From: Verpa conica
Lineage: Eukaryota; Ascomycota; Pezizomycetes; Pezizales; Morchellaceae
Assembly (NCBI GenBank): GCA_033030425.1
Contig: JAUFSD010000017.1
Span: forward strand, 310,001-374,000
Length of the DNA: 64,000 nucleotides
Direction of reading: 5' to 3'
Below, piece by piece: positions 25,255-37,299 of this stretch (the first letter of the stretch is position 1; each line of letters begins with the position of its first letter). The translations under genes and the position numbers were made by a program. Below the pieces are notes generated by a model. That model was not told the origin of the DNA and did not search any database. It worked only from the letters and a program-made list of their open reading frames with translations.

Positions 25255-27985
25255 CTAGTAATCCAACTCCTCAACCGCCTTCTTCTCCCCTCCACCTGCC
25301 GCGTCAAGATCCATATAACTTTTGACACTCCTGCCTAGAACTGCAAGTTCTGCTTCAGGGCCAGTAGCGCCACCAGTCGAACCGGATCTTCCGCTGGCTC
25401 CACCAGTACCAGGCCTAACCATCTCTCGCATCTCTCTATCTCTCCTCTCTCTTTCTCTTTCCCTTTCGCCCCTATCAACGCCACGTCTACCAGCATATGG
25501 TGCGTATCGTTCTCTGCCTGGAGGACCGCCGATAGGTAAGATGGCACCACCTGCCCCTCCAGGTGGCATACGGTTGTCCCTCCTCCGCATAGGTCCGGCA
25601 CCATTACCATCGCGAGCACGGGGATCCGAGGGAAGACCAGGACCACCAGGGCCACCATTGAGGTGACCAGGGATGTACTTATCTCCTGCATTGTGGTGGC
25701 CTTGGAAAAACGCCGGGTTGAAGTTGAAGCTTGCTGGCGGCTGGAAAGCCCCAGTAGTAGGGCCACCAAACCCTCCTATTGGGAGCATAGGGAAACTTCC
25801 TCTACCACCCTGTACGGTTGTGAACCCGCCTTGACTGTTCTGTTCTACCTTTGGGGGATGGACACGACACGGATCAAGAACGTAGCTGTTAACAAGGGCA
25901 GCCTCGTTTTCCACACCCTGGAGCCACTCGGAATGCTTCTTGTCCAGATGCTTTCTCCAGAATTCTTCGGCCTTGAATAATTTTGTGCAGCCAGCGACTT
26001 TACATCTGTACTTGCCCTCATCTTCCTGCTTCATACTTTTCATGATTTCCTCTTCTAGAGCCTCGCCGACAGGTTTTCCACCCACTTTCTTAAGTCTTTC
26101 CCTGTAGTCATCATCATCTGGCTGCGGTGGGTTGACAAACAGTTCCAGTTTCTCTTGCCATGATCTTGTCCAATTTGTTGTCCTGGTATCCGGAACATAA
26201 TCACTGGACGGAGTAGGGCGTCTAGTATGGCCACCGGGACATTTTCTGGTGAGTTCATGGATAGAATCGGATGACGACACACAGTAGATACAGAACGAGA
26301 ATACGCGGCGAAGGTATTCAACGCCCAGATCAATAGTCTTTTTCATGATCTTCAACTCGATTTCTCCCTCAGCACCTTCTTCGCCTTCCTCTTCACTACC
26401 CTCCCTCTTTTCTCTTTCCCCACGTCCCCAATCCTCTACCTTGTCTTTGATCATATCCCAACCTTCGTACGCTATCATATCACCCTCATCATTGCGGAGT
26501 TCTCCCTCAAGCTTCACAATGCATTTCTCGACCAATTCTGCCTCTTTTTTGAGATTTTCAGGCATACTCATGGCCTCGTTCAGGACTTTTCTAGTCCTAG
26601 CATTTGGGGGACCATTGTGAATTCCCACATGGCACATAAAGTCACCATGGGTATCATCATGGATACTTTTCCCATTAAGAAGATCAACGGTGGACTCATC
26701 AACAGTCGTAGGCTCAGAGGTAGCATCATTAGGATCCGTGGGAGATAACAGAATGAAGCCAATACGGTGGAATTTTTTCAATGGGTTGGGATCGGACAGA
26801 GAGACGAATTGAAAGTTGGGGAGGTTGTTGGAGGCAAGCTAAATTTGTCGTCATGTCTGTCAGCACTTGTTACTGCATCTACAGGGGATTTCGGGGGTGC
26901 AAACCTCCTCCAGCTGTTTCCTGCTGACTGTAGGACTGATTGTCTTAATCAACAACACAGGCTTTAAGCCATCATCCTCAATACTTTTATTCACTTCTTC
27001 AACCTCTTCACCAGGCTCACCACCAGCATTATCTCCCTGCTTTGCAGAATTATTGCCACTTTCCCTGTCGATCCCATCTAAAGATCCATTTTCAAAGAGA
27101 ACATTCCACCTTCTCCAGGCACCTTTTCGGTAGCTAACAATCTTTTCTTTAACAGGCTCCTTCTCACCAGAGACATAACGTTCTTTGAACCATTCGTCAT
27201 TTTTATGAGAGCTTACGAAACCTCTGGCAAGGCGTGCTTGGAGTTCTTCTTTATAATCCTCATACTTTTGTCTAACTTCTTCTTTCCTATTGCTTCCGGG
27301 CTCACCGGGGTTCTCCTGGTGGTACCAATCTGAGAAGTAATTGAACGCGACTTGGTAGTCCAACTTGTGTGGGTCGAACAACATGGGATTTGCAGGAATA
27401 TTCTGGGGCGGGACATAACGGTCGATTGTGCCAGGCTTTGTTCCTGTAAGTGGAGGCATACCAGGATGTGTGTAAGGATCAAACCGAGGGCGCGAAGGAG
27501 AGCGCGAACGGCGAGGCTGTGGGGAACGGGGAACATAGCGGTCAATATTTCCGGCCATTGGGGGCGGGGAACGCGAGCGGCGGCGACGGGGGGGCCCTGT
27601 GTAGAAAGATGATTAGTTAGTAAATCCTCTCTCTCAATAGCCTTGAGAATAGTTAGACCGCAACGACAGGGAGTTGCGCTACTAGGAGGATTAGTAGCGC
27701 TGTCAATAGAACGCCAAATAAACCGTAGGAAAAAGACAAACACGCTAGATGTGCTCACAGAACGACAACAAACGACTACTAGCGGGAAAATATCGAAATC
27801 CGAAACCTACCAGGACTTCTACCCCTGCCTCTCCCTCCACCATAAGGCCAATCACCTTCTGTTCTCTCTGGCCTTTCCGCCAACCGGCCATAGTCGTTCT
27901 CCAGCGCAGCGCGATCCCGACTCCCACGACTCCTATCCCTGTCCCTATCACCGGCAGCGTAGCGGTCGTTTGGTAAAAACGACAT
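25255..27985 (-). CDS. ARS2: ARS2/SERRATE-type nuclear RNA factor
   Basis: Three exons, 27985-27811, 27596-26905 and 26838-25255, encode about 816 aa. ARS2 (Pir2 in fission yeast) bridges the nuclear cap-binding complex to RNA decay, export and silencing machinery. The N-terminus is an Arg/Asp/Ser-rich tail (RDRDRSRGSRDR, PPRRRRSRSPPP). It is followed by the conserved region with FNYFSDWYHQ and KYEDYKEELQARLARGFVSSHKNDEWFKERY, split here across several lines of reading. After the second intron comes the DPNPLKKFHRIGF segment. A CIYC...CPGGH cluster (about 472-493) and a C2H2 finger (Cys 568 and 573, His 586 and 591) follow, then a Gly/Pro/Arg-rich region and an acidic end EELDY. The 66-nt intron uses a GTTTGC donor, weaker than the GTAGGT of the first intron (214 nt). 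The start sits 957 bp from the divergent TspO gene. Confidence 0.92.
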
Positions 27986-28942
27986 TTTTTGTTACTAAAG
28001 GCTTAGGAAAAGGCCTCGGCGTTCAGCCGCTGTGAGGTTCCCTAGTTGACGTGTAACGCGAAAAACGCGACAATGCTGTAGATGCGAAGTTTGATCTGTG
28101 GACGTGCCGGGCCATAACCGAAACCGTTAAAAAAGATCAAAAAGAGAGCGAAAGTGGGAAATGCGAGCGAGTGGGATAAGAGGTAATTGAGAGTGATAGA
28201 TGGACAGATAAGAGGTTAAAGGGGGGAAGAAGCAGGGTGGAAGCAGCGAAGAAGGATGGAGGTAGATGAGAGGAAGAGCAGAAAAAAGGTAACACACGAG
28301 AAAAAGAGAAAGATAGAGATGCGGATAAAAGAAGAGAGATTTCGGGATGGCTAACGATAAAGGATTGCTATTCCAAGCGGTGGTGGATGGAATTGAATAG
28401 CAGGATGGGCGTAGATGGCAGTTGAGATGGATGTCGTGATGGAGTGTCGAAAGAGCGTGGTGACGAGAGGGCGAGAGGGATGGGGTTGATTAGGGTGACG
28501 GTGTATATGTGGGGGGGGGGAATATCAGGGAAGGGAAAGAGAAAAGAAGAAGAAAACGGATGCCTCTTCTGTACGGAGGAATGTGAGCTGACTGGCCTAT
28601 GAAGGGGATGCGTGTGGAGAACTGCAGCACACACTGCACCCACACCACCAGAAACGAAATGATCACCACAAAGAAACGTGCTAAGTATGGAATGAAGGAT
28701 GACTGTGGCTGTGCTGGTTTCAACGTTATATATGCAGTGGCTGACACATGCCAGGCTGGATGTGCACTGTGGCTCACCTGGTAAACGTCACTCCTCCGAT
28801 CTCCACATCCGATATTCCGCGTATGCATCTGGTTTGATCGTTCCATCTGGTTCTTGTCCCTGTGTACATATAAACCAATTCATCCTCCTCTCCTCCTTCT
28901 CATCATTCTGTGACATTTCAATTGCTCCTTCTTCTATTCATT
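27986..28942. promoter_or_regulatory. Divergent promoter region ARS2 / TspO
   Basis: The 957 bp between two divergent start codons must hold both promoters. 28130-28480 is strongly purine-rich on the plus strand (GA/GGA runs, pyrimidine-rich in the ARS2-antisense sense). A run of ten G lies at 28511-28520. The last 120 bases before the TspO ATG are CT-rich, as is usual for fungal leaders. No TATA box is clear. Confidence 0.45.
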
Positions 28943-29576
28943 ATGCCTTGCTTTCCATACATTCCTTCGCTCACCCTGCCCTCCCAGGTGTTTACCTCCC
29001 CGGCAGTTGCAATCTTGGTCCCAATAGCCCTTGGCTCCACCGTTGGGTATGCAACTCAACGTATGTGCATTGAAACTATCCTATTTAATCCCCGGCCCGC
29101 TGCTGATATACCAACTCATCCACACAGCGAAGGCCACTAAAAAGGTCTATGCTGCCATCCGCCAACCCCCTCTGCGCCCACCTGCCTGGGTCTTTGGCCC
29201 CGTTTGGACGGTCCTCTACGGCACAATGGGTTATGCAGCCTACCATGCGACGACTTCTGGTCTTGCTCACCCTGACCCTTCAATTCGCAACCTTGCTCTT
29301 GTCGGCACAACTGTGTACACCTGTCAACTCGGATTGAATCTCGTTTGGACGCCTTTGTTCTTTGGATTGAGGAGTCCTGCTTTAGCATTAGTTGATATTG
29401 TTGCCTTAACAGCCAGTGTTGGGTCTCTAGCAGCGCTGTGGAGTAAATGGGACATGACAGCTGCATATCTGATGGTGCCATATTTGACGTGGTTGAGTTT
29501 TGCGACCTACATCAATGCAGGAGTTGGTGTTTTGAATAACTGGGATATCTCCCAGGTAGAGAACAAGAGGAGCTAA
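28943..29576 (+). CDS. tspO: TspO/MBR family translocator protein
   Basis: Two exons, 28943-29060 and 29128-29576, are separated by a 67-nt intron (GTATGT donor, CACAG acceptor) and give 188 aa, the normal family size. TspO/MBR proteins are five-helix membrane proteins that bind tetrapyrroles and sterols, in mitochondria or the ER of eukaryotes. The hallmarks are present in order: PPAWVFGPVWTVLYGTMGYA, the NLVWTPLFFGLRSPALALV helix, and LMVPYLTWLSFATYINAGV near the C-terminus. Splicing joins GYATQ to PKATKKVYAAIRQPPLRPP. The physiological ligand in fungi is not established. Confidence 0.93.
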
Positions 29577-30109
29577 ACTTCTGGACGCAATGGGGTGTAT
29601 TGAAAGGGGGTAAAGATAACTATTTTCTTTTTTTATAGCCTAGGTTTCTACTAGCTTCTGTAGTTATTTCTTGCGGGTATCCTATAACATTACGTTTTAG
29701 CTGCGGAAGACAGCGTTCGGGGAGGAGGACCCGCATGGATATTATACTGGCCCCATGATACTTGGCTTGCATGTAATAGTCGCCCCGTACCTCGGGAACT
29801 AGATTCAAGCCCAAGCACGTGAAAGTCCGTTTTTTCTGGCGTGGGTCCTATTTCCGAGTGTGGGGGGAAGATTCGATGTTGGTTCTCTGTATAGCTCCCG
29901 AGTGATTGTCTATGCAGTAGCCCTAACCCCTAGCTCACATAAATTTTGAGCCGCGTCCACCCCACAACGTCAACGGCTTGAACCTGCGACAGAGCTCAAA
30001 CCTTTAGGCCACTTCGCAAAACTCTCTCACTTGTCATAGCTCTACAAGAGCCAATACTAACAGCTCGGATCCACTGCCATCTAACCTCAATAATCCTAAC
30101 ATCCCTACC
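29577..30109. other. Short intergenic region TspO to Rex1
   Basis: 533 bp in tandem orientation hold the 3' end of the TspO transcript and the Rex1 promoter. A T-rich tract at 29622-29636 follows the TspO stop. No TATA box is obvious before the Rex1 start. Confidence 0.5.
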
Positions 30110-32244
30110 ATGGGCAGAGGCAAAAAACGCAAGCAGCTCAGTGTTGGCTCCTACGGCCCCACGATTCCAAATCCCAGCAGTGCAAATGAAGAGGAACCCC
30201 CGGAGCTCCCAATCGTCAAGTTCGGCGAATTCAAGCTCACCACAAACTCTGGCCCTACCACAGAACACAATGACGACGGTAACGGCACCTGGGAACCCGC
30301 CTTGAAACGTCATAAAAAGGCGAAAAAAGAAAAACGGGCTGACAACGAGGGTAAAGGGAGGAACTACCCAGAGATGGTTTTGAGTCCACAGAAGCTTAGG
30401 AGTGTAGTCAAGATTGGGGATTTGCAGAGTCTAGCCCTATGGCTTGTTGCAGATGGGATTGCGCCGCAGTGGTTGATGGTTAAGGTTTGTTTCTCCGGCT
30501 TCCACCTTCAAAAAATTTGTGTGGAGTATGTTCCTAAATGTCGGTATAGAACAAGCCCGAGATCCGTAAAGTGGTAGTCCTCATGGTCCCCGGCCTAACA
30601 CTCGATATGTTCAATACACCCCTTCTTCATCCCTCCACCACCCCCAACTCTCCAGAAGGTGAAGATATGGGTGTTCCCATCTCCCGCGACGGCACCAATG
30701 ATAGTGAAGTTGAATCAGTCGAGGCGAAGCAACCCCCACCCTCTAAACCTCCTACATTTACACCCCCTGATACCGACGTCCCTTTCTGGCCACATGAACT
30801 CTCCACAGAGAAGCTCCCACCGTGCCTACAAGAATTCCCAACAATGTTTAAGCACGTCTGGCCTATCAAGTCTGCTGGTGATGATAGGCTTGCAAAGCTG
30901 ATATCGCCGGTTGGATCATTCCTCAATAGCCCGATCCCAAAGGGGGCGAGTGCGCCACATAGTAAAAAAGCAAAGAGGATAAATGTAACTAGTGTTCTTA
31001 TGACTCTAGATGAGCTGATTGATGATGAGTACCCGCTCCATTCTACCCAGCTTGCCCAGCGGCGTGGGATGAGGGATGAGTCAGAGGAGGAGAAAGCAGA
31101 GGTCGAGAAGCGTAAAATAGAAGGTTGGAAAGAAACAGACCTTAGCAAGGGCAATGGGCAAGACAAAAACGAGGGAGGCGCAGTAACTGAAGGATATACA
31201 ATATACGCCATCGACTGTGAAATGTGTAAAACCGCAGAAGGCTTCGAGTTGACTAGGATCAGCATAGTCAACTGGGAAGGCTCTGTAGTCTACGACACTC
31301 TTGTTAAACCTACCAATCCGATTATCGACTATTTAACAAAATACTCTGGTATAACCGCTGAGAAACTCTCTCCAGTTACCACTACTCTTGAGGATGTCCA
31401 AACTCACCTTATATCTCTCTTTAACAATGACACGATCTTGCTAGGTCAAGGTCTCAACAATGATTTAATAGCCATGCGCTATGCCCACCCCCACATCATC
31501 GACACATCCGTCATATACCACCACCCACGTGGGGCCTCGTTTAAGGCGAGTCTAAAATGGCTTGCTCAAAAGTACCTAAAACGGGAGATCCAGATTGGTG
31601 GAGTCGACGGACACGATTCGATCGAAGATGCTCGGGCGTGTCTTGACCTATTAAAACTAAAACTAGAGCGCGGGAAAGAGTTTGGAACGGCTGAAGCAAC
31701 GACAGAGAGTATTTTCAAGAGGCTAGAACGGTACCCTGTACAAACAAGGTCGGGTGCGGTTGTAGATAGTGGTAGTGGGCTGGGGAGGAGATATCCAGGT
31801 GTTGCACGAGCAATTTCTGCTACTACAGACACTGAAGTTGTTTCTGCTGTTATCTCCTGCGTTACCGGCGATGAGAAGAATAGGCCAATGGATTTGACAT
31901 GGGGACGGCTTCGTTCACTTGAAGGAGTTCGCAACTGGGGCTCTTCAAACATATCTGAAGATCCAACACAGGAAGTACTTGCAGTCGCAGTAGAGGAGGT
32001 AACGAGGAATATTAAAGAGATTTATGATGGGCTGCCGAAATGTACAGCATTCATTATATATTCGGGTACCGGGGACCCGAGAGAGATGAGGAGGTTGGTG
32101 GATCTACAGAAGGAGTTTAAGGAGCAGTATAAGACGAAGAAATGGGACGAGTTGACAGTGCAGTGGACCGATGTTGAGGAGCAGGCGCTGAGGGAGGCGG
32201 TGAGGGTTGCCAGATGGGGGGTAGGGTTTATGAGTGTTAAGTAG
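30110..32244 (+). CDS. REX1: Rex1/REXO5-type DEDDh 3'-5' RNA exonuclease
   Basis: Two exons, 30110-30484 and 30550-32244, with a 65-nt phase-0 intron, give 689 aa. The N-terminal half is a basic linker plus the region [14 protein letters not shown] shared by Rex1 and REXO5 proteins, which splicing joins to MVKNKPEIRK. The exonuclease domain spans about 343-492 and has the full DEDDh set: AIDCEMC (D347, E349), GLNNDLIA (D430) and HDSIEDA (H480, D485). Family members trim the 3' ends of 5S rRNA, tRNA and snoRNA precursors in the nucleus or nucleolus; that role is inferred. The C-terminal 200 residues contain an RRM-like stretch ([19 protein letters not shown]). The intron donor is GTTTGT. Confidence 0.92.
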
Positions 32245-33918
32245 GCCTAGATGAAGTGGATAGGAGTAGGTGGTTGTAGGAGTGGGGTTGTAGGATAGGC
32301 TGCTACTTATGTATCAGTATATCAAGACACAACTAAGCACTTGCGCGTTACTATCTACTCAAAAAAAGAGTTATGTAGACAAATCTTTAACCCTGGCTTA
32401 CTATAGGATACTACCCTCTATTTTATTTACCCAAGAAAGTCTCTTTGGGAAGAACCCTACTGAGTGGGATATATGATGCTTTGAAAGGTCCACAGTTTCT
32501 ACTTCTTAAGCTTGACTAACTATTACAGGCCTAGAAATCATATAAATATATACCTATGTTTACTAAAGGTTCTAGAAGCATTTTATAGCGAAAAGAAAAC
32601 TCTAGGAACATTTTAATGTAAATCTCTAGTTATTTACTCCCATCTGTATATTTAGCTACACGTATTTATAGCCCCTATTTATGTGAATATTCTAGCCCGC
32701 CGGCATCGGAACCTCTTTTCAAATATCGAACTTCAATAACTGGTCCTAGGGCCCCTCAGAGCCCTCATATTCCATAGACCTCAGACTGGCTGATATATTA
32801 GGGTGTGGGGGTATTTTCAAAAGGGGAGGCACCCACAGCTATAGTAATAATTCCGAATTATTAAAATATAACTTTTATCGACTCAATAATAATACTCACT
32901 ACTAAATATGGCAAAGTGAAAATAGATTCAAGGAAATCGGAGAAGAGATGGAATAGGGATATGTATTAAAGGTTAGGTAATAGGCCAGTCTGAGGGAGTG
33001 TTACTTCCGCTTCCTAGACAAAAAATAGACAAAAACAATTACCCTGTCCATTTCTCGATCCCCACCCCCTCCCTTATTAATGTTTATGTCTCAGTGAATA
33101 GCGCTTTAAAGAGTAAATTGTTGACATTATAGTGAGATTAGTAGAATCACAAGCATGGCGTGGATAGATTGCTACACTCGGTGAAAACTGCTAGAATAGG
33201 GTGTGGTTAAATAAAGCTAGAAAATAACTTGCTTGTGATTAAATATGAACACCTGTGGGGTAGAAAATACTCTAGTAGAGCGATGAGTTTGTCATTAGTG
33301 ATATTTAGTTTATCATAAGTGTATACGTGTCAAGTCCTAGTGCACTAGCACCGCTCACATTGAGCCATCATCTCATAAACCGTTTACAATCAAATATCGA
33401 AAACGCAGACAGCAAGATCTCCCTATAAGGATATGAAGTTGGAGCAATGCCATATCTTATAGGAAAGGCCCACTATGTACAAACAATCCTTGTCGGGGAC
33501 GGGAATGCGACTCTTATACGGCGAATATCCTTATAACCCGATCCCTTATAGGGCGATCCCACTGCACTCGAGAATAGAAAGCCCTATACTTACATCTATA
33601 GAGCTAATTCTTGTATAAATATTCTACTATAGAGATAAATTTTTTTCACAGGTGCACTAAAACAAAGTCAACGACCTTTATTGACGCTTATTGACTGCTA
33701 ACGATATAGAATTCGATAGAAACTAGCCTATGACCTCAACAAGAAAAAAAAAGCCAATAGGACTAGTTAGCTCCACGAACCAAAAATGAGAGGTATAAAT
33801 ACTCCACCGATCATCGCCTCCGCACATTTCCTTCATCTCATTCGTTTCCCTCCTAACCACAATACATATACACCCGCTTTCAACCCTCATCCCAGTACAC
33901 ATAATCCATAACACAACC
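32245..33918. other. AT-rich intergenic region with a MITE-like element
   Basis: No coding frame is supported. The region is AT-rich and contains the inverted-repeat element at 33410-33564. The last 200 bases (33700-33918) are probably the promoter and leader of the small membrane-protein gene that starts at 33919. Confidence 0.55.
33410..33564. mobile_element. MITE-like inverted-repeat element, copy 1
   Basis: A 155-bp non-coding element with imperfect terminal inverted repeats: the left end is CAGCAAGATCTCCCTATAAGG, the right end on the opposite strand CAGTGGGATCGCCCTATAAGG (16 of 21 identical; first 20 bases compared within each). A closely related 154-bp copy lies at 58472-58625. CAGT-type ends resemble Tc1/mariner or pogo-like elements, but no clear TA duplication flanks this copy (GA on the left, CA on the right). 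There is no transposase. Confidence 0.6.
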
Positions 33919-34420
33919 ATGGCACCTCTACCATTGATTTTTAGCATCAACACCGACAACTGGGGCTCTCACAGAACCGGCGATATCTCATCCATGGCCA
34001 CAGCTATGCACAACTTCTTGACCGATATCTGGGGCTCACATCGTAACACTGTTGTCGCAAACGGGAAGAGATCGATTGTAGATGTTTCCGAGAGGCTTTC
34101 AAACCTAATAAGGGTTCCGATAGGTTCGTGTCTCTCTCTTCTGACCTTATTCACTTCTGAAAGATTACACTAATAGCTCACAAGAAAAAACAGTTAACCC
34201 ACGGTGGGAGTACTTCGCTATCTTCTTGGGCATAACTCAAGTCCTAATAGTACTCTGGTACTTCTTCACGGTCTACAAGATTTATATGTGTACGCGACCC
34301 GACAATAGGACGCACGAATGCCCGGCCGTCATCCTGAAAGAAGTAACGATATCAGTTGATGTCGAGAAGCAGGAGGTGAAGTGGGGGCCTGGTGTTTTGG
34401 AGGATCAGAAGAATGTATAG
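33919..34420 (+). CDS. Small single-pass membrane protein, unrecognised
   Basis: Two exons, 33919-34123 and 34194-34420, are joined in frame (donor GTTCGT, acceptor AACAG, phase 1) and give 143 aa. The N-terminal half is hydrophilic and contains a short duplicated motif, NWGSHR and IWGSHR, about 20 residues apart. The second exon begins VNPRWEYF and carries one long hydrophobic segment (FLGITQVLIVLWYFFTVY, about 77-95). A tail with two Cys and a run of acidic and basic residues follows. The upstream 40 bases, with an ACC-ATGG start context, look like a real leader. I do not recognise the family. It could be a lineage-specific membrane protein; the intron and good start context argue against a chance frame. 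Confidence 0.6.
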
Positions 34421-35295
34421 ATCTTCTATGGTAAATTTTATATATTTTTTCTCTCTCTCTCTTACTGTTGTACGCGCATGGGGGCTGTTTATCAAAAGTT
34501 TCATTTGTCTGTCTATAAAATAAATAAAAGTAGTCAACACTCCTATTTTCGTCTCTTTTATATTATACCCCGACAGTTCTCATAATAAATGTGGAGATAT
34601 TTAAAAATTCTAGCTTTACAGTTCTATATAGTCAAATATTAGGCTTACAATAGCACAAATCCTTTCTCCAATTGCCAGTTAGACAAGCGGAGTCAGTACA
34701 ATAAATCATCTACTACCTATCCATATTCTACAATAGGAAATACGTCATTTCCCCCGCAGGGTAGAGCTTTCTTTCAACTATTCAACTATTCCCCTGTGAT
34801 CATTGCTCTTATATAGCTCAAACTTTACCTAAAAGGCACACATAACCATTACACAACTACAACAGCGAAATAAGGTATTTATGTATAATATAAAATCATT
34901 ACATTTCTCTCTCCCTACGGAACCTAATAACCCAATGGCAAAAGATGCGACGCCTGGTACTAAGAGGCTTGGGTGAGGGATTATGACTGCCAAGCACCAA
35001 GTTCTTGGCTACATGTAGTCAGTGATCGCAATTACAAGTCCTTCAGCTCGAGTCGACACAACCCCAATTTGGTCATTTCTGACTGACCACGCAAACGATA
35101 ACTGTAAATTACTAAATAAGCCTACTATAACAGATTCTTCGTCCTAATCTAGCAAATCTAACCTCAGCAGCAAGCGTCTAGTATTTCCAAAAAAAAAAAA
35201 AAAAAACCCCCAACTTCTTTACACCTCGGTTCATAGATACACCGGGCTAATTACAAAAAAAACAAAAACAATATATTACATTTAACAATAGCCCT
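34421..35295. other. AT-rich gap between convergent genes
   Basis: The small membrane-protein gene and the kelch-like gene converge here. The region contains an 18-base A run at about 35190-35207 and many short A/T tracts. No gene or structured repeat is seen. Confidence 0.5.
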
Positions 35296-37299
35296 TTAGA
35301 TCTGATGATTTAGATTATCCTTTTTCAAATCGACTGAATGAGCCTGGGACCCAGCATACTCCCCTCCAGGAAGTTCAGCCATTGGTTGAGGTGGTCCACC
35401 CGGCATTTCCACAAATTTCTTCGTTTCCCCCGCAAGTTCAAACCGGCTCTGGAGCTCAGTATTACGCTTCTTCTTTCTCTTGATCAAGAACAAAATCCCC
35501 ACAAGCGCCAAGATAACTACAGCAAGCCCCCCTAGTATCCCCCCCAAAAGAGCTGGAAGTTTGCTCGGGGTATCTTCGGCCACAGGGGTCGTAGATGCAG
35601 AGGAGCTCGGCGAGGGAGTTGAAGAGTTTGTTGATGTGGTTGATGTCGAATTCAGTCCCGCGAATAGCTCTTGGACGCCATTACCCCAGCCACCGACTGG
35701 AACCTCGGTTTTACTGTTCCATGCCGTTACTTTTGATGGCGAGATGTAGGCAGCCGCTTCGGGGTCGAAGGAGTCGGTCCAGGTGAACGAGTTAAGGTTG
35801 AAGATGCTAAACGAGTTGAGACAAGTAGAGCCGGATTGCTGTTCTGGAGTATAGTAGTTCCAGCCCCCGAAGCGAATGAAATGGGGCCCGATCACCTGGC
35901 ATGTTGAGCCGGAGAGTCGGACACGGGTATCGGGATCATCGAAATAGAACCAACGGAATGAGGGAATTGAGAGGATCCAGAGGCCGGTGGCGGTACTATA
36001 ATGAAATTAGCATTTAAAGCTCAAGAAAAAATCAAAATGTGAGGAGTATTAAGAAATACCTGTCGTCCTCTATCAAGTTGAAGTCCCCACCATACATGAA
36101 TATATCAAATGATTTTGTCCCAGTTGATACTAATGATGCGCAAAAGCTATGTCTTGAATTTGGGAAGGCTCCTGTTGTGGCATCTGTGGAAGTTGATTGG
36201 TTGAACCATATCTTACTTGCAATATCATATAGACGTACGGTACTCATAGGAACCTTCAAATTTTCTCAGGATTAGCAGATGTATCGGTAGGTACCATGGA
36301 ATTGATAAGACTCACGTCCGGATTACCAGTAACTGGACCTGAGCCAGGTGTGACGCTTCCACCTATGAATAACAAAACACCATCCCCTCCCTCTACCGGT
36401 AAATGAATCAATGAACCTTTATCATAATTCCCAGACGGAATATTAATTGTTTCCTCTCTAGTAGACACAGAGTCTGCAGTGTCTAGTGTGATCATAGTGC
36501 TTCTGTAGACACCACTAACTCCTCCCCATGTGCCAAAAGCAAAAGCCTGATCCAGGGACGGGACGCTACAATGTTGAAGATCCCATGAACTGCTAAGGGC
36601 AGGAGACATGTTGGTCCATGTATCTGACTCCGTCGCGTAACTCCAAACTCGTGTCCCATCGGCAGTAGAATTGTAATTCGGAGAAGTTTCATTCCCCGAC
36701 ATCCCACCACCAAACCTGTATAGCTCATTACCGAGTTTGTTGCGCCAAAGGACCCCACGGGAAGTTGTAGGCACAGATTTAGGCTTTCTGATCGCTTTAT
36801 AGGATAGTGAAGGCCAGTCGACCGCTGAGAAAGCCTTTTCGAATGATACAGTAAGGATGTAGTTATCTAACCAAAGTCAAATTAGCCGACTGGCCTGAGA
36901 TTTTCTAGGGAATAGTACAACTTACTTATGTCCTTCCAAGTACTGCAATTCGAGCTTTGTCCTTCAACCGACGGGGTGCACATCTGAACAGTGACATCCC
37001 CGCCATCAATCCACATGGTGGAATTTACTAAAACGCCTATTTTATTGACATTAGCTGTCTGTGTGCAATGTAAATAAAGGGGGGGAGGGGAGCGCGCTGG
37101 GACGCCCGATACATGGGATCCATCACTTACTTTGCGAGCCCGAAATCCTGCAGAAATCAGTGGGGCTAAAGACTTGCGTAGTGAGTTCATCCCTTCGACT
37201 CAAAGAAACAGGAGTCGCTCGTGAAGCATCGCTTTGTAATGTTATGAGAACAAGGACCAGTAGCGCGAATACACGGCTATAGCCCACCACGCTCGCCAT
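35296..37299 (-). CDS. Kelch-like type I membrane protein
   Basis: Five exons, 37299-37131, 37036-36926, 36866-36295, 36253-36060 and 35995-35296, all in frame, give about 581 aa. It starts with a signal peptide (hydrophobic 8-22, then DASRATP). The luminal part has the beta-propeller style of kelch repeats: WRNKLGNELYRFGGGMSG, TRVWSYATESDTW, GVLLFIGGSV, VRLYDIASKIW, DIFMYGGDF, HFIRFGGWNYY. A Ser/Thr-rich stalk follows, then one transmembrane helix at about 495-519 and a basic stop-transfer KRKKKR with a 60-residue cytoplasmic tail. Such proteins are widespread in Pezizomycotina as presumed cell-surface or cell-wall-associated proteins; the ligand is unknown. The fourth intron is only 41 nt (36254-36294). 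The ATG at 37299 is preferred over the in-frame ATG at 37326 because it begins a clean signal peptide. Confidence 0.85.

Noticed and set aside
29921..29935. Telomere-like CCCTAACCCCTA
   Set aside because: A single interrupted unit between two housekeeping genes, not an array.
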